Assembly: GCA_963745765.1 (NCBI GenBank) | Contig: CAVUYQ010000006.1 | Span: 1-64,000 of the forward strand | Reading direction: 5' to 3' | DNA length: 64,000 bases | From: Ww85 sp963745765 | GTDB lineage: Bacteria > Desulfobacterota > Desulfobulbia > Desulfobulbales > Desulfocapsaceae | Shown: piece by piece, positions 18,413 through 28,085 of the stretch | Numbering within the stretch: position 1 is the first letter of the stretch | Layout: every line of letters begins with the position of its first letter | Notes under the pieces: model-generated | The model's database searches: none | Told to the model about the DNA's origin: nothing | The model's input: the letters and a program-made list of their open reading frames with translations, nothing else | Position numbers and translations under genes: made by a program

Positions 18413-18939
18413 AAAACGTTCCGTCTTCATTCGTCCAGTTTGCCGTTGCTGACAAACTGATAAATCTATGTCGTGCCAATTCCCTGTGGCCGCTTACCTT
18501 TGGTATCGCCTGCTGCGCTATTGAAATGATGGCAACAGGTGCTGCACGCTTTGATCTTTCACGTTTTGGCGCAGAGGTTTTTCGTCCTTCGGCACGACAG
18601 AGTGACTTGATGATTGTCGCCGGAACCATATCCAAGAAAATGGCTCCAGGGATCAAGACACTCTACGATCAGATGCCGGAACCTAAATGGGTTATCGCAC
18701 TTGGCAATTGTGCGATTTCCGGCGGACCGTTCGTATATGAAGGGCAATATGGCATTGTCGAAGGGGCGGATCAGATCCTGCCTGTTGACGTCTATGTTCC
18801 CGGCTGCCCGCCCAGGCCGGAAGCACTCATAGAAGGAATTATCGAGCTCGAGCACAAGATTACCGGCTGGCGCCGCTGGCCAAAGGTTAAACCTCAGTGG
18901 CGGGATATGCCAAAGCTCTCTAACGAGGCCGAGTCATAG
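18382..18939 (+). CDS. nuoB: NADH-quinone oxidoreductase subunit B
   Basis: NuoB carries the N2 [4Fe-4S] cluster that donates electrons to quinone. Its cluster ligands are visible: the adjacent cysteines in GIACCAIEMMATG, the cysteine in ALGNCAISGGPF and that in VPGCPPRPEALIEG. It overlaps the end of nuoA by 31 bases and has a GGAG ribosome site. Length is 185 residues, normal for the family. Confidence 0.95.
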   Translation: MGTQNISSSLENVPSSFVQFAVADKLINLCRANSLWPLTFGIACCAIEMMATGAARFDLSRFGAEVFRPSARQSDLMIVAGTISKKMAPGIKTLYDQMPEPKWVIALGNCAISGGPFVYEGQYGIVEGADQILPVDVYVPGCPPRPEALIEGIIELEHKITGWRRWPKVKPQWRDMPKLSNEAES

Positions 18940-18943
18940 AACT

Positions 18944-19495
18944 ATGAACATTCAGGAAACGACAAAACAGGCTCTCAGCGAGTTATTTGCAGATCATGGC
19001 AGTGCCGACCAAGCTGCTGAGGCCGAAGTCGAAGTCCAGGTCGGGAAGGAAGCTGAAACCGCCGAAGAAGACGGGAAAAAAGACCTGCCCCGGGCAAATG
19101 GTATTATCGAACAGGATTACCGCAAAAAAGGTTTCCATCTCGACGTTCAAATCTCCAGGGACCAACTTGTCCGCGCCGTTCAGATATTGTTTGAACAGGA
19201 TTATTTCCTTGAATCCATCACCGGTGTTGACTGGATAAAGGAAGAACAATTGGAAACAGTTTACGACTTCAGCCGCTATGATTTTAATCTATGCCGGGTT
19301 GTTATCAGGGTTAGAACGATGCGAACCGATCCCCACCTGCCGACCATTACGGGTATTTATACCGGAGCAAACTGGCATGAGCGTGAAACACACGACTTTT
19401 TCGGAATTATTTTTGACGGCCACCCGCACCTCATCCCACTGCTGCTTCCAGAAGATGCTGATTTTCATCCTCTTCTGAAGGATTTCAAAGCATGA
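18944..19495 (+). CDS. nuoC: NADH-quinone oxidoreductase subunit C
   Basis: NuoC is the peripheral 30-kDa subunit. The signature WHERETHDFFGIIFDGHPHL followed by LLLPEDADFHPLLKDF is clear. An acidic, glutamate-rich insert (residues about 20-45) precedes the core domain and is longer than usual. The stop overlaps the nuoD start (ATGA). It is separate from NuoD, not fused as in E. coli. Confidence 0.93.
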   Translation: MNIQETTKQALSELFADHGSADQAAEAEVEVQVGKEAETAEEDGKKDLPRANGIIEQDYRKKGFHLDVQISRDQLVRAVQILFEQDYFLESITGVDWIKEEQLETVYDFSRYDFNLCRVVIRVRTMRTDPHLPTITGIYTGANWHERETHDFFGIIFDGHPHLIPLLLPEDADFHPLLKDFKA

Positions 19496-20611
19496 GCCAA
19501 CCGATAGAGCTGCAGAAAGACGAAACCTTCGTCCTTAACGTCGGCCCGCAGCACCCGGCCACGCACGGCGTCCTGAGAGTCAAGATGACTATGGACGGAG
19601 AATATATATATGAGGCGGAAACGGTTCTTGGCTACATCCATCGAATGCACGAGAAAATGGCCGAGAACCGGACCTACCCCCAATATATGCCGAACATGGG
19701 CAGACTTGACTACCTCTCTGCCATGGCCTTTAACCACGGCTACGCGCTGATCATCGAGCGAGCCTGCTCCATAGAAGTCCCGGAACGTGCCGAGTATATC
19801 CGGGTCATCACGGTTGAACTCAACAGGATATCATCCCATTTGGTCTGGCTTGGCGCCTATGTTCTTGATCTTGGCGGATTCACCCCGCTCATGTACTGCT
19901 TTGACGACCGTGAACAGATACTCGACCTGCTTGAATCAATCACCGGTTCTCGACTTACCTATTGTTATTTCCGCTTTGGCGGCCTCTACAATGATATTGA
20001 CGACGAGTTCATTGCCGGCACCCGGGCCTTTATCATCAGGATGAGGGGAGAGTTGAAGATGTATGCCAAAGCTCGTTACCGGCAATATCATCCTGATCAA
20101 ACGGCTCCAGGGACACGGGATAATCGACAAGGATATGTGCCAGCGCTACGGAGCTACCGGACCTGTTGCCAGAGGGTCCGGCCTGAACTACGATGTCAGG
20201 AAAAACGAGCCGTATTCGGTTTATCCTGAATTTGATTTTGATATTCCCATTAATAACGGCTGTGATTCGTTTGCCCGCTATTTAGTGCGCATGGAGGAAA
20301 TGGAACAATCGCTGCGTATCATCGAACAGGCCCTGGACAAACTGCCTGACGGGCCGGTCAACCCGAAGAAGAAACCGAAAATCATCAAGCCTCCGGCAGG
20401 CGATTATTATGCCGCCGTCGAGACGGCACGGGGCAATTTCGGCATCAGGCTGGTCAGCGATGGCGGTAAAAACGCCTACCGTCTCAAACTGAGATCACCC
20501 ACCTATTCAAATATGCACCTGTTTGACGAAGCCTGCCGGGGTATGCTCCTGGCTGACGCGCTCGCCTTCATGGGCAGTCTCGATCTGGTCATTCCGGAAA
20601 TGGATCGCTAA
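19492..20611 (+). CDS. nuoD: NADH-quinone oxidoreductase subunit D (one frameshift)
   Basis: NuoD is the 49-kDa subunit forming the quinone cavity with NuoB. The first part carries VLNVGPQHPATHGVLRVK and RMDYLS-like residues GRLDYLSAMAFNHGYAL. The frame breaks at about 20060-20075, in an AAAG run, and the protein resumes in the next frame: KLVTGNIILIKRLQGHGIID, then LRSPTYSNMHLFDEACRGML and the C-terminal SLDLVIPEMDR. One extra base explains both halves, and all conserved segments are otherwise present. I read this as a sequencing or assembly error in a functional gene. Together the halves give about 373 residues. Confidence 0.9.
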
Positions 20612-20622
20612 CGGAGAACATT

Positions 20623-21639
20623 ATGAGCCTGACCTTGTTAAATGTTGTCCTTGCGGTATTTATCGCCATCTGCTTTGTCGGCGTGAACGCAGCCTACCTG
20701 GTGTGGTGTGAGCGGAAGGGAGCCGGGTTCTACCAGAGACGTCCCGGACCGATGGAAAACGGCTGGTGGGGACTGCTGCAGCCCCCGATAGACGGTGTGA
20801 AGCTGATGACCAAGCAGCTTCTGATTCCAGGAGGCGTGGACAAGGCAATCTTCATGGTTGCTCCTGTTCTGGCCATGTTTCCCGCCCTGATCAGTTTCGT
20901 TACGATCCCCTTCAGCGACAACATTGTTGCCCATCCAATCGATGTCGGCGTCCTGGTGATTTTTGCCTTCGCAGCGCTCGGCGGTATGTCGCTGCTCGTT
21001 GCCGGCTGGGGATCGAGGAACAAATATTCGATGATTTCCTCCGTCAGGGCCGTCTCTCAAACGGTAGCCTACGAGATTCCCCTGCTGATAACGACCATTA
21101 CCATCGTCATGATCTCCGGTTCGTTGAATCTTGGTGACATTGTCCAGCAGCAGCTTGATGGATTCCTGCACTGGAATGTCTGGCCGTTGCAGAGACAGGT
21201 CGGCTTCAACCTGCTCATGCCCGTTTCGTTTCTCATTATCTTCGTCTGCTCGGTGGCTGAGACAAACCGGGCACCGTTTGATTTGGGAGAGGCCGAGAGT
21301 GAACTTGTTGCCGGCTTTCATACCGAGTATTCCAGTATGGGATTCGGCCTCTTTTTCATGGGTGAATATGCCAATATCGTCATCGGCGCCTGCCTGATAA
21401 CCATACTCTTTCTTGGCGGCTGGTCCTGTCCGTTCGGTGATCTTGGTTATTTTCCTTTCACCCACAACGTAGGCTGGTTTCTCCTGAAGATTTATCTGAT
21501 CATATTTGTCTTTATCTGGATTCGCTGGACGTTTCCACGCACCACCATTTACGGTTTGCTGAATCTGTCCTGGAAATATCTTATCCCGATTTCGTTGTTC
21601 AACCTGCTTCTCACAGCAGGATTACTGAAGGTGTTCTAG
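20623..21639 (+). CDS. nuoH: NADH-quinone oxidoreductase subunit H
   Basis: NuoH is the membrane subunit that connects the quinone site with the antiporter-like arm. Conserved segments: RRPGPMENGWWGLLQPPIDG, KYSMISSVRAVSQTVAYEIP, and VAETNRAPFDLGEAESELVA GFHTEYS. Eight or more membrane helices are expected over 338 residues. It follows nuoD after 11 bases; nuoE, nuoF and nuoG, which would form the NADH module, are absent here. Confidence 0.95.
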   Translation: MSLTLLNVVLAVFIAICFVGVNAAYLVWCERKGAGFYQRRPGPMENGWWGLLQPPIDGVKLMTKQLLIPGGVDKAIFMVAPVLAMFPALISFVTIPFSDNIVAHPIDVGVLVIFAFAALGGMSLLVAGWGSRNKYSMISSVRAVSQTVAYEIPLLITTITIVMISGSLNLGDIVQQQLDGFLHWNVWPLQRQVGFNLLMPVSFLIIFVCSVAETNRAPFDLGEAESELVAGFHTEYSSMGFGLFFMGEYANIVIGACLITILFLGGWSCPFGDLGYFPFTHNVGWFLLKIYLIIFVFIWIRWTFPRTTIYGLLNLSWKYLIPISLFNLLLTAGLLKVF

Positions 21640-21641
21640 TT

Positions 21642-22082
21642 ATGGGCGGTTATTTCTCTGATTTGTTCAGCGGAACAAAAAGCCTGCTGGACGGCATGTG
21701 GGTAACCTTGAAGGAATTCCCAAAACGACCGGTAACCCTGAGTTACCCTCATGAATCGCTGAAGATGTATGCTCGTTATCGTGGGCATATAGAGCTTATT
21801 GGTGATGAGGACAACCACCCGAACTGCGTCGTTTGCGGCATGTGCGAACGGGCCTGCCCGTCCGGATGCATCCATCTTGCCGGGGAAAAACCGGATGGCG
21901 GCAAAAAAAAGGTTTTAACCCGTTACACCCTTGATTTTACCACCTGTTCGCTCTGCGGTTCCTGCGTAGAGTCCTGTAACTTCAACGCGATACGCTTTTC
22001 AAACGAGTATAATCTTGCCTCCACCCGCAAGGAAGATTTTATTATTGATCTTCTTAAACGACTCGAGGAGCAATACAAATGA
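21642..22082 (+). CDS. nuoI: NADH-quinone oxidoreductase subunit I
   Basis: NuoI is a peripheral subunit with two [4Fe-4S] clusters. The motifs are CVVCGMCERACP and CSLCGSCVESCN; the second ends in CN rather than the usual CP. Length is 146 residues with an N-terminal amphipathic segment that lies on the membrane. Its stop overlaps the nuoJ start. Confidence 0.93.
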   Translation: MGGYFSDLFSGTKSLLDGMWVTLKEFPKRPVTLSYPHESLKMYARYRGHIELIGDEDNHPNCVVCGMCERACPSGCIHLAGEKPDGGKKKVLTRYTLDFTTCSLCGSCVESCNFNAIRFSNEYNLASTRKEDFIIDLLKRLEEQYK

Positions 22083-22626
22083 ATCCATCAACGTCATTTT
22101 TGGCTGTTCCCGCTCTCCTCAGTGCAGACGGCCTGCTTGGCATTATTTTTCTTATCATGATTGCGGTTACACTGACCGGCGGGTTCATTGCCGCAACTGC
22201 CGAGCGGCTAGTCAGGGCTTTGGCCGGTATCGTCATCTGTTTCACCGGCGTGGCAGGATTTTATTACTTCCTCAATTCACCCTTCATGGCCATGATGCAG
22301 ATATTGATTTATGTCGGGGCAATCTGTATAACCATCTCTTTTGCAATTATGCTTGCCGCCCCTGAGCGCACGAGAAAACCCGGCCCGTCAAACCTCTTTT
22401 CCGGCCCGCTCGGTTTTATTATCGCCGCACTGGTTTTTGGCGGTATGTCCGCACTCGCCCTGCGCACCTCGTGGGAACCGTTTACCAAGTCGGCAACGGG
22501 AACGGTTCGTGAGATCGGCATTGAGTTGCTGACCACCTACTCAATGGTCTTTGAGCTCATCTCCATAGTACTTCTCATAGCGATTATCGGGGCAATTGTG
22601 ATCGCCCGGGGGGGAGGACAGGCTGA
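22079..22626 (+). CDS. nuoJ: NADH-quinone oxidoreductase subunit J (frameshift near the end)
   Basis: NuoJ is a five-helix membrane subunit. LIYVGAICITISFAIML is the conserved helix 3 region with its pi-bulge. The frame is intact to about 22605, where a run of G bases (ARGGG) appears one base short; restoring it gives a stop at TGA 22624-22626 overlapping the nuoK start. Without correction the frame runs out-of-phase through nuoK to 22927, which is not a genuine fusion. Confidence 0.88.
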
Positions 22627-22952
22627 TGTCACTGCTTACTATTCATCAATACCTCACGACCTATCTTGTCTTTGGCGCCATGCTTTTCAGCCTGGGCATC
22701 TATGGTCTCATCACCAGGCGAACGTTGATCGGCATGCTCATAGCTGCGGAACTGATGCTTGCCGGCGTATCCATCAATTTCATGGCGTTCAACAGATTCC
22801 TGGCACCGGATCCTGCCGTCGGCCAGATTTTCGCTCTCTTTATCATGGCGATTGCCGCAGCCGAAGCGGCAATCGGTCTGAGCATTGTTATTGCGGTTTA
22901 TCGTCATTTCAAAACGGTCGATACTGAAGACCTGATCAATCTCAAAGGTTAG
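22626..22952 (+). CDS. nuoK: NADH-quinone oxidoreductase subunit K
   Basis: NuoK has three membrane helices; the conserved glutamates are in MLIAAELMLAGVSINFMAF and IAAAEAAIGLSIVIAVYR. Length is 108 residues. It overlaps nuoJ by one base in the usual arrangement. Confidence 0.95.
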   Translation: MSLLTIHQYLTTYLVFGAMLFSLGIYGLITRRTLIGMLIAAELMLAGVSINFMAFNRFLAPDPAVGQIFALFIMAIAAAEAAIGLSIVIAVYRHFKTVDTEDLINLKG

Positions 22953-22968
22953 AGGAAGGGATATCGGT

Positions 22969-24450
22969 ATGGATCCACAGGTAATTGTTACGTCTAAACT
23001 GCTCTTTGCCCTGCTCGTACCGCTTCTCGGCGCCATCGGTGTCATGCTCAAGGGCGGAAATGAGAATGTCAGAGAGGCTATCTCCTCTATTTCTTCAGTG
23101 ATACTGCTGATAATCGTCCTTTCCATGGTACCGGATATTTTCCACGGGAAAAGACTCTATTTCCAGCTGTTCAGCATATTGCCCAATCTCACCGTCACGC
23201 TTCGGGCAGACGCGATGTCGATGATCTTTGCCATCGTCGCCTCTTCATTGTGGACCATTGCCGTTTTCTACTCGATGGGATACATGCGCAGCCTCAACGA
23301 ACATGCCCAGACCAGATTCAATGCCTGTTTCGCGCTCGCCATATTCGGCGCCATCGGCGTTGCCTTTTCCGATAACCTGTTCACCATGTACCTCTTCTAT
23401 GAGATCGTCTCCGTCTGCACCTACCCGCTGGTTGCGCACCACCAGGACCAGGAGGGTTATGAGGGCGGTCGAAAATACCTGGTTTACCTGACGGCAACCG
23501 CCAAGACATTTCTATTGCCGGCAATGATCCTGATTTATGTCTTGACCGGCACCCTTGACTTTGCAACCGATATTTCAACCGGCATTTTCCCCCCCGACAT
23601 AAACAAAGTGCTCGTCATTATGCTCTATGTTTTCTGCCTCTTCGGCTTTGCCAAGAATGGCATCATGCCCTTTCATCACTGGCTGCCCGGCGCAATGGTC
23701 GCCCCGACGCCTGTCTCGGCCCTGCTGCATGCCGTTGCCGTGGTCAAGGTCGGCGTCTTCTGTACCACCAGGGTAATGCTCTATGTCTTTGGCGTTGATA
23801 CCATGGCGGCCCTGAATCTCGGCATTCCGACCGCCTATTTTGTCGGTTTCACCATCATTGTCGCCTCGATCATTGCGCTGTCCAAGGACAACCTGAAAGC
23901 CCGGCTGGCCTACTCGACTGTCAGCCAGTTGAGCTATATCATTCTCGGCGTGGCCCTGCTCACCCCTTCCTCTATCGAGGGCGGCCTGATCCACATCGTC
24001 AACCATGGTGTTTCCAAGATCACCCTGTTCTTCTGCGCCGGCGCCATCTATGTTGCGGCGCACAAGAAAAACATATCTGAGATGGAGGGCTTGGGCAAGG
24101 TCATGCCCTTTACCTTCGGGGCCTTTGCCATTGCCTCTTTGTCCATGATCGGCGCACCACCCGTGGCCGGTTTCATCACCAAATGGAAACTTCTCGTCGG
24201 TTCAGTTGAAGCGCACCAGATCGGCATCCTGCTCCTGCTGCTCGCATCGACGCTGCTGAACGCCGCCTATTTTCTGCCGGTCACCTATCGGGCTTTCTTC
24301 GGCAAACGACCGGCGAATGAACCGTTCACCGGCATAAGGGAAGCACCTCTGTCGATGCTCATCCCGATTCTGATAGCCTGTTTTGTTTCCGTTATAATCG
24401 GCATTTATCCCAATTTTATGATGCATTTCGTCAAGGTGGTCACCGGATGA
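22969..24450 (+). CDS. MrpD/NuoL-type antiporter-like subunit, additional to NuoL/M/N
   Basis: This is a proton- or sodium-translocating membrane protein of the NuoL/M/N-MrpA/D family, of 493 residues and about 14 helices. The key half-channel residues are visible: the glutamate in MYLFYEIVSVCTYPLV, the lysine region GFAKNGIMPFHHWLPGAMVA with PTPVSALLHAVAVVKVG, and SKDNLKARLAYSTVSQLSYI with HIVNHGVSKITLFF. It lacks the long C-terminal lateral helix of NuoL. It resembles MrpD more than NuoL, and it sits between nuoK and a second antiporter-like gene that does have that extension. Confidence 0.85.
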   Translation: MDPQVIVTSKLLFALLVPLLGAIGVMLKGGNENVREAISSISSVILLIIVLSMVPDIFHGKRLYFQLFSILPNLTVTLRADAMSMIFAIVASSLWTIAVFYSMGYMRSLNEHAQTRFNACFALAIFGAIGVAFSDNLFTMYLFYEIVSVCTYPLVAHHQDQEGYEGGRKYLVYLTATAKTFLLPAMILIYVLTGTLDFATDISTGIFPPDINKVLVIMLYVFCLFGFAKNGIMPFHHWLPGAMVAPTPVSALLHAVAVVKVGVFCTTRVMLYVFGVDTMAALNLGIPTAYFVGFTIIVASIIALSKDNLKARLAYSTVSQLSYIILGVALLTPSSIEGGLIHIVNHGVSKITLFFCAGAIYVAAHKKNISEMEGLGKVMPFTFGAFAIASLSMIGAPPVAGFITKWKLLVGSVEAHQIGILLLLLASTLLNAAYFLPVTYRAFFGKRPANEPFTGIREAPLSMLIPILIACFVSVIIGIYPNFMMHFVKVVTG

Positions 24451-24695
24451 TACGTCTAATAGATTATCTGACAGAGAACAAAACACTCGTGCGCTCCTTA
24501 CTCTACGGTCTCAGCGCCGCAATTGTGATCTGGAGTATCACGGTTGATACCTCGCACGCGCATACCTGGGTGGAAAAGAATATTCCCGGTTTCTGGAGTA
24601 TTTTCGGCTTTGTTTCCGCCATTGTACTTATTTTTGTGGCCAGGTGGTATGCAGGGTCCGGCATAGAACGGGAGGAGGACTACTATGACAACTAG
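24447..24695 (+). CDS. small two-helix membrane protein in the nuo operon
   Basis: I do not recognise the family. The 82-residue protein has two hydrophobic helices (LLYGLSAAIVIWSIT and FWSIFGFVSAIVLIFVA) and an acidic C-terminus (EREEDYYDN). The start overlaps the stop of the antiporter-like gene before it, and its stop overlaps the next start, so it is translated with its neighbours. It may be a spacer or connecting subunit between the two antiporter-like proteins, as small Mrp subunits are. Confidence 0.7.
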   Translation: MIRLIDYLTENKTLVRSLLYGLSAAIVIWSITVDTSHAHTWVEKNIPGFWSIFGFVSAIVLIFVARWYAGSGIEREEDYYDN

Positions 24696-26482
24696 CCATT
24701 TCTTCCATCCCGCCCTGATATTGATCATCGGTGCCCTTCTCCTGCCTTTCATCAAGGCGCCGTTTCGCCAGTTATACCTGATGGCCGTGCCGATCCTGAC
24801 CTTCATCGATGTACTCTATCTCGGTTTTAACCCGGGTCTCTACGGTCAGGTAGACTTTATGGACTGGCAACTGACCTTTGGCCGCATCGACAGTCTCTCC
24901 CAGGTTTTTGCCTTTATCATGGCGCTGATGGCCATCATCGGCACCCTCTATGGCCTGCATGTAAAAGACGGATGGCAGCATATGGCGGCCTGGTTCTACG
25001 TGGCCGGTTCGCTCGGAACAATATACAGCGGCGATTATCTGAGCCTTTTCCTGTTCTGGGAAATGATGGCCTTTGCCTCGACGTTTCTCATCTGGTTCAA
25101 CAAGGATGAAAAAGATGCAACCGCCGCAGGTTTCCGTTATCTATTGGTTCACACCTTTGGCGGCCTGCTGCTGCTGATGGGATTTGTGCTGCGCTACCAG
25201 GCGACCGGCAGCATCGCTTTTGAATTGCTGGATTATGAAAACGCCAGCCTCTACACCTGGCTTATCATGTCCGGCATGATGCTTAATGCAGCAGTCGTTC
25301 CGCTCCATTCCTGGCTGCCTGACGCCTACAGTAAAGCGACGGTGACCGGTGCCGTCTTCATGTGCGCCTTTACCACCAAGACGGCGATATATACCCTGGC
25401 ACGGGCCTGTGCCGGTTTTGACATCCTGATTGTTCTTGGCGTTGGGATGGCCATCTACGGCATCATCTACGCCATCATCGAAAATGATATCCGCCGCTTG
25501 CTCGGCTGGGAGATCATCAGCCAGGTAGGTTATATGGTAGCCGGGGTCGGCATCGGCACGGCCCTTGCCATTAATGGTACCGTAGCCCATGCCTTCGCTC
25601 ATATTCTCTACAAGGGCTTGCTGTTCATGGCCGCCGGTGCCGTCATTCACATGACCGGCAAAAAAAGTTTTAGCAGCCTGGGCGGTCTTTACCGGAAAAT
25701 GCCGGTTACCATGCTGTTTATGATCATCGGCGGACTTTCTGTTTCAGCCTTTCCGTTTTTCTCCGGCTTTATTTCCAAATCAATTATTATTGCGGCAAGC
25801 TATGAATCGCACCTGATCTGGGCCGGCATGCTGCTCACCATGGTTTCCGCCGGAACCTTTCTCGTTGCCGGTCTCAGGTTGCCCTACCTGCTCTTCTTCG
25901 GTGAAACCAGATGTGACCGAGGAAACCTTTGACAAGGCAGCCGATCCGCCCTGGAACATGCAGTTTGCCATGATTATCGCCGGTCTTCTCTGCTTCATCA
26001 TCGGCAGTTTCTACCCCTTGCTCTACCAGATGCTGCCTTATCAGGATATTCCCTATTATCAGCCCTATTCAGCATACCACCTGAGCGAGACCCTGCAGAT
26101 TCTTGCCCTGACTGCAGTTGGTTTTATGCTGTTTAAGAACAAAATTGGTGTGCGCAACACGATTAACCTGGATCTGGACTGGTTTTACAGACGCGGAGGA
26201 AGGGTGTTTTTCTGGCTGGCAAAAAATCCGATCCAGTGGTTTGACACCATCTGGGGGGAGGCCTATCGCGTGGTCGGCCTTTTTTCCTTAATGACCACCG
26301 CCCGCTTCTGGGCCTGGTTTGACTGGCATGGAATTGACGGATTAGTCGACGGAACTGCCCGCGGGGTCCGCTCTTTCGGACGGCTTCTCGCACAAATCCT
26401 GCAGCGGGGTCAGGTCCAGCAGACACTGTGTTATACCGTTTCCTTTGTTGCTTTGCTAATGATCGCCTTTATCTGGCTCTAA
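24685..26482 (+). CDS. nuoL: NuoL-like antiporter subunit with C-terminal extension (one frameshift)
   Basis: About 599 residues when the frameshift near 25904 (GAAACC) is corrected. The antiporter core shows LFLFWEMMAFASTFLIWF, AVVPLHSWLPDAYSKATVTG, IENDIRRLLGWEIISQVGYM and AHAFAHILYKGLLFMAAG. After the shift the protein continues KPDVTEETFDKAADPPWN, further helices, and a NuoL-like tail: NLDLDWFYRRGGR, GIDGLVDGTARGVRS, QRGQVQQTLCYTV. That tail corresponds to the lateral helix that NuoL runs along the membrane arm, so I assign this gene, not the preceding one, as the NuoL equivalent. Some databases would call it a sodium/proton antiporter subunit D. Confidence 0.82.
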
Positions 26483-26506
26483 TATTTACTTCAAGGAATC
26501 ATCGAG

Positions 26507-28049
26507 ATGGATCAACTTCTGATAAATCCGGGATTTCCCCTGCTCAGCACCCTTATTTTTCTTCCGCTGGCAGGGGCGTTTTTACTCCTCCCGTTTAAGA
26601 ACGATGACACCTGCCGGTATATCTCGCTTGGTGTAACGGCTCTTGTCGCCGTCATCTCGTTGTTTCTTGTATCAGGCTTTGATAACAGCAGCGTTCAGTT
26701 CCAGTTTGCAGAAACCAGGCCGTGGATCGTGCCGCTGAATATCAATTATACCATCGGCGTTGATGGTATCTCCATATTACTCGTCGTCATGACGACACTG
26801 ATCATGCCCTTTTGCGTGCTGGCTTCCTGGTCCTACATAAAGGTGCGGGTAAAACCGTTCATGATCTGCCTTCTGGTGATGGAGACGTCGATGATCGGCG
26901 TCTTTGTCGCGCTTGATTTTGTTCTCTTTTATATTCTCTGGGAGGCCATGCTTATCCCGATGTACCTGCTGATAGGCATATGGGGAGGACCACGAAGAAT
27001 TTACGCCTCAGTCAAGTTCTTCCTCTACACCCTCGGTGGCTCTATCCTGCTGCTCGTTGCCATCATCTGGCTCTGCCAAAACCAATGATTTTTCCTTCTT
27101 TATCCCGGATATGATGTGGCAGGACTATGGTTTCAAAGCTCAGATATATGTTTTCATTGCCTTTTTCCTTGCTTTTGCCATCAAAGTACCGATGTTTCCG
27201 TTTCACACCTGGCTGCCGGCAGCGCACGTTGAAGCGCCAACAGCGGGTTCCGTTATTCTTGCCTCCATTCTTCTAAAGATGGGTACCTACGGCTTCCTGC
27301 GTTTCGCGCTGCCCATCGTACCCGACGCCACGGTGGCGTTAATGCCTTACGTCCTCTGGCTGTCCATTGCCGGTATCATCTATGGCGGATTTACCGCCCT
27401 GGCCCAGCAGGACATGAAAAAGCTGATTGCCTACTCATCCGTCGGCCATATGGGATTCGTCACCCTTGGCATCTTCGTTTTAAACAAACAGGGAATCGAG
27501 GGAGCAATCCTGCAGATGATCAACCACGGAATCACTACCGGCGCACTCTTTCTCTGTGTCGGGATGATATATGAGCGGACACACAGTCGCGAACTGAGCG
27601 TGTCAGCCGGGGTCGGCAAATATATGCCGGTTTTCGTCACCTTTCTGGCCTTTTTCTCATTATCATCATTGGGTTTTCCCGGCACCAACAGTTTTGTCGG
27701 GGAATTCATGATCCTGGCAGGTACCTTCCAATTTGATCTCAGGCAAGGCAACTTCCCCTATCTGGCGCTGGCAGCTATTCCCGGTGCGGTCCTGGCGGCA
27801 GCCTATATGCTGCGGCTTCTGCAGAAAGTTGTCTGGGGAGGTACGAACAATCCGGATCAGTCATACCTCGCCGATCTCAATTGGCGGGAAATTGTCACCC
27901 TGGCCCCGTTTCTCATTTTTGTATTGTGGATTGGCCTCGGAGCGCAGCCGTTTATTGACATGATGGACACAAGTGTAACTGTTCTGCTGGATAACTTTAA
28001 CGCGCATCAAGCACAGGCGATTGCTCTTGCCGGAGAACTGCTGCCGTAG
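26507..28049 (+). CDS. nuoM: NADH-quinone oxidoreductase subunit M (one frameshift)
   Basis: NuoM is an antiporter-like proton-pumping subunit. The N-terminal part includes INYTIGVDGISILLVVMTT and LFYILWEAMLIPMYLLIGIW. The frame breaks at about 27075-27085 and resumes with AKTNDFSFFIPDMMWQD, then the pumping region AIKVPMFPFHTWLPAAHVEA, AQQDMKKLIAYSSVGHMGFV and MINHGITTGALFLCVGMIYE. A one-base insertion explains the two halves. Corrected length is about 514 residues, normal for NuoM. Confidence 0.92.
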
Positions 28050-28085
28050 TTAAACGACAGAGGAAATCGATAAAGAAAGGTAAAC

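Noticed and set aside
20638..21465. Long minus-strand frame opposite nuoH (and similar ones opposite the antiporter genes, e.g. 23575-24063)
   Set aside because: Hydrophilic shadow frames created by the codon use of membrane proteins; no ribosome sites or family features.
22079..22927. A 282-residue frame spanning nuoJ and nuoK
   Set aside because: The part after about 22610 is an out-of-frame reading of nuoK; a one-base shift restores separate genes with the usual overlap.
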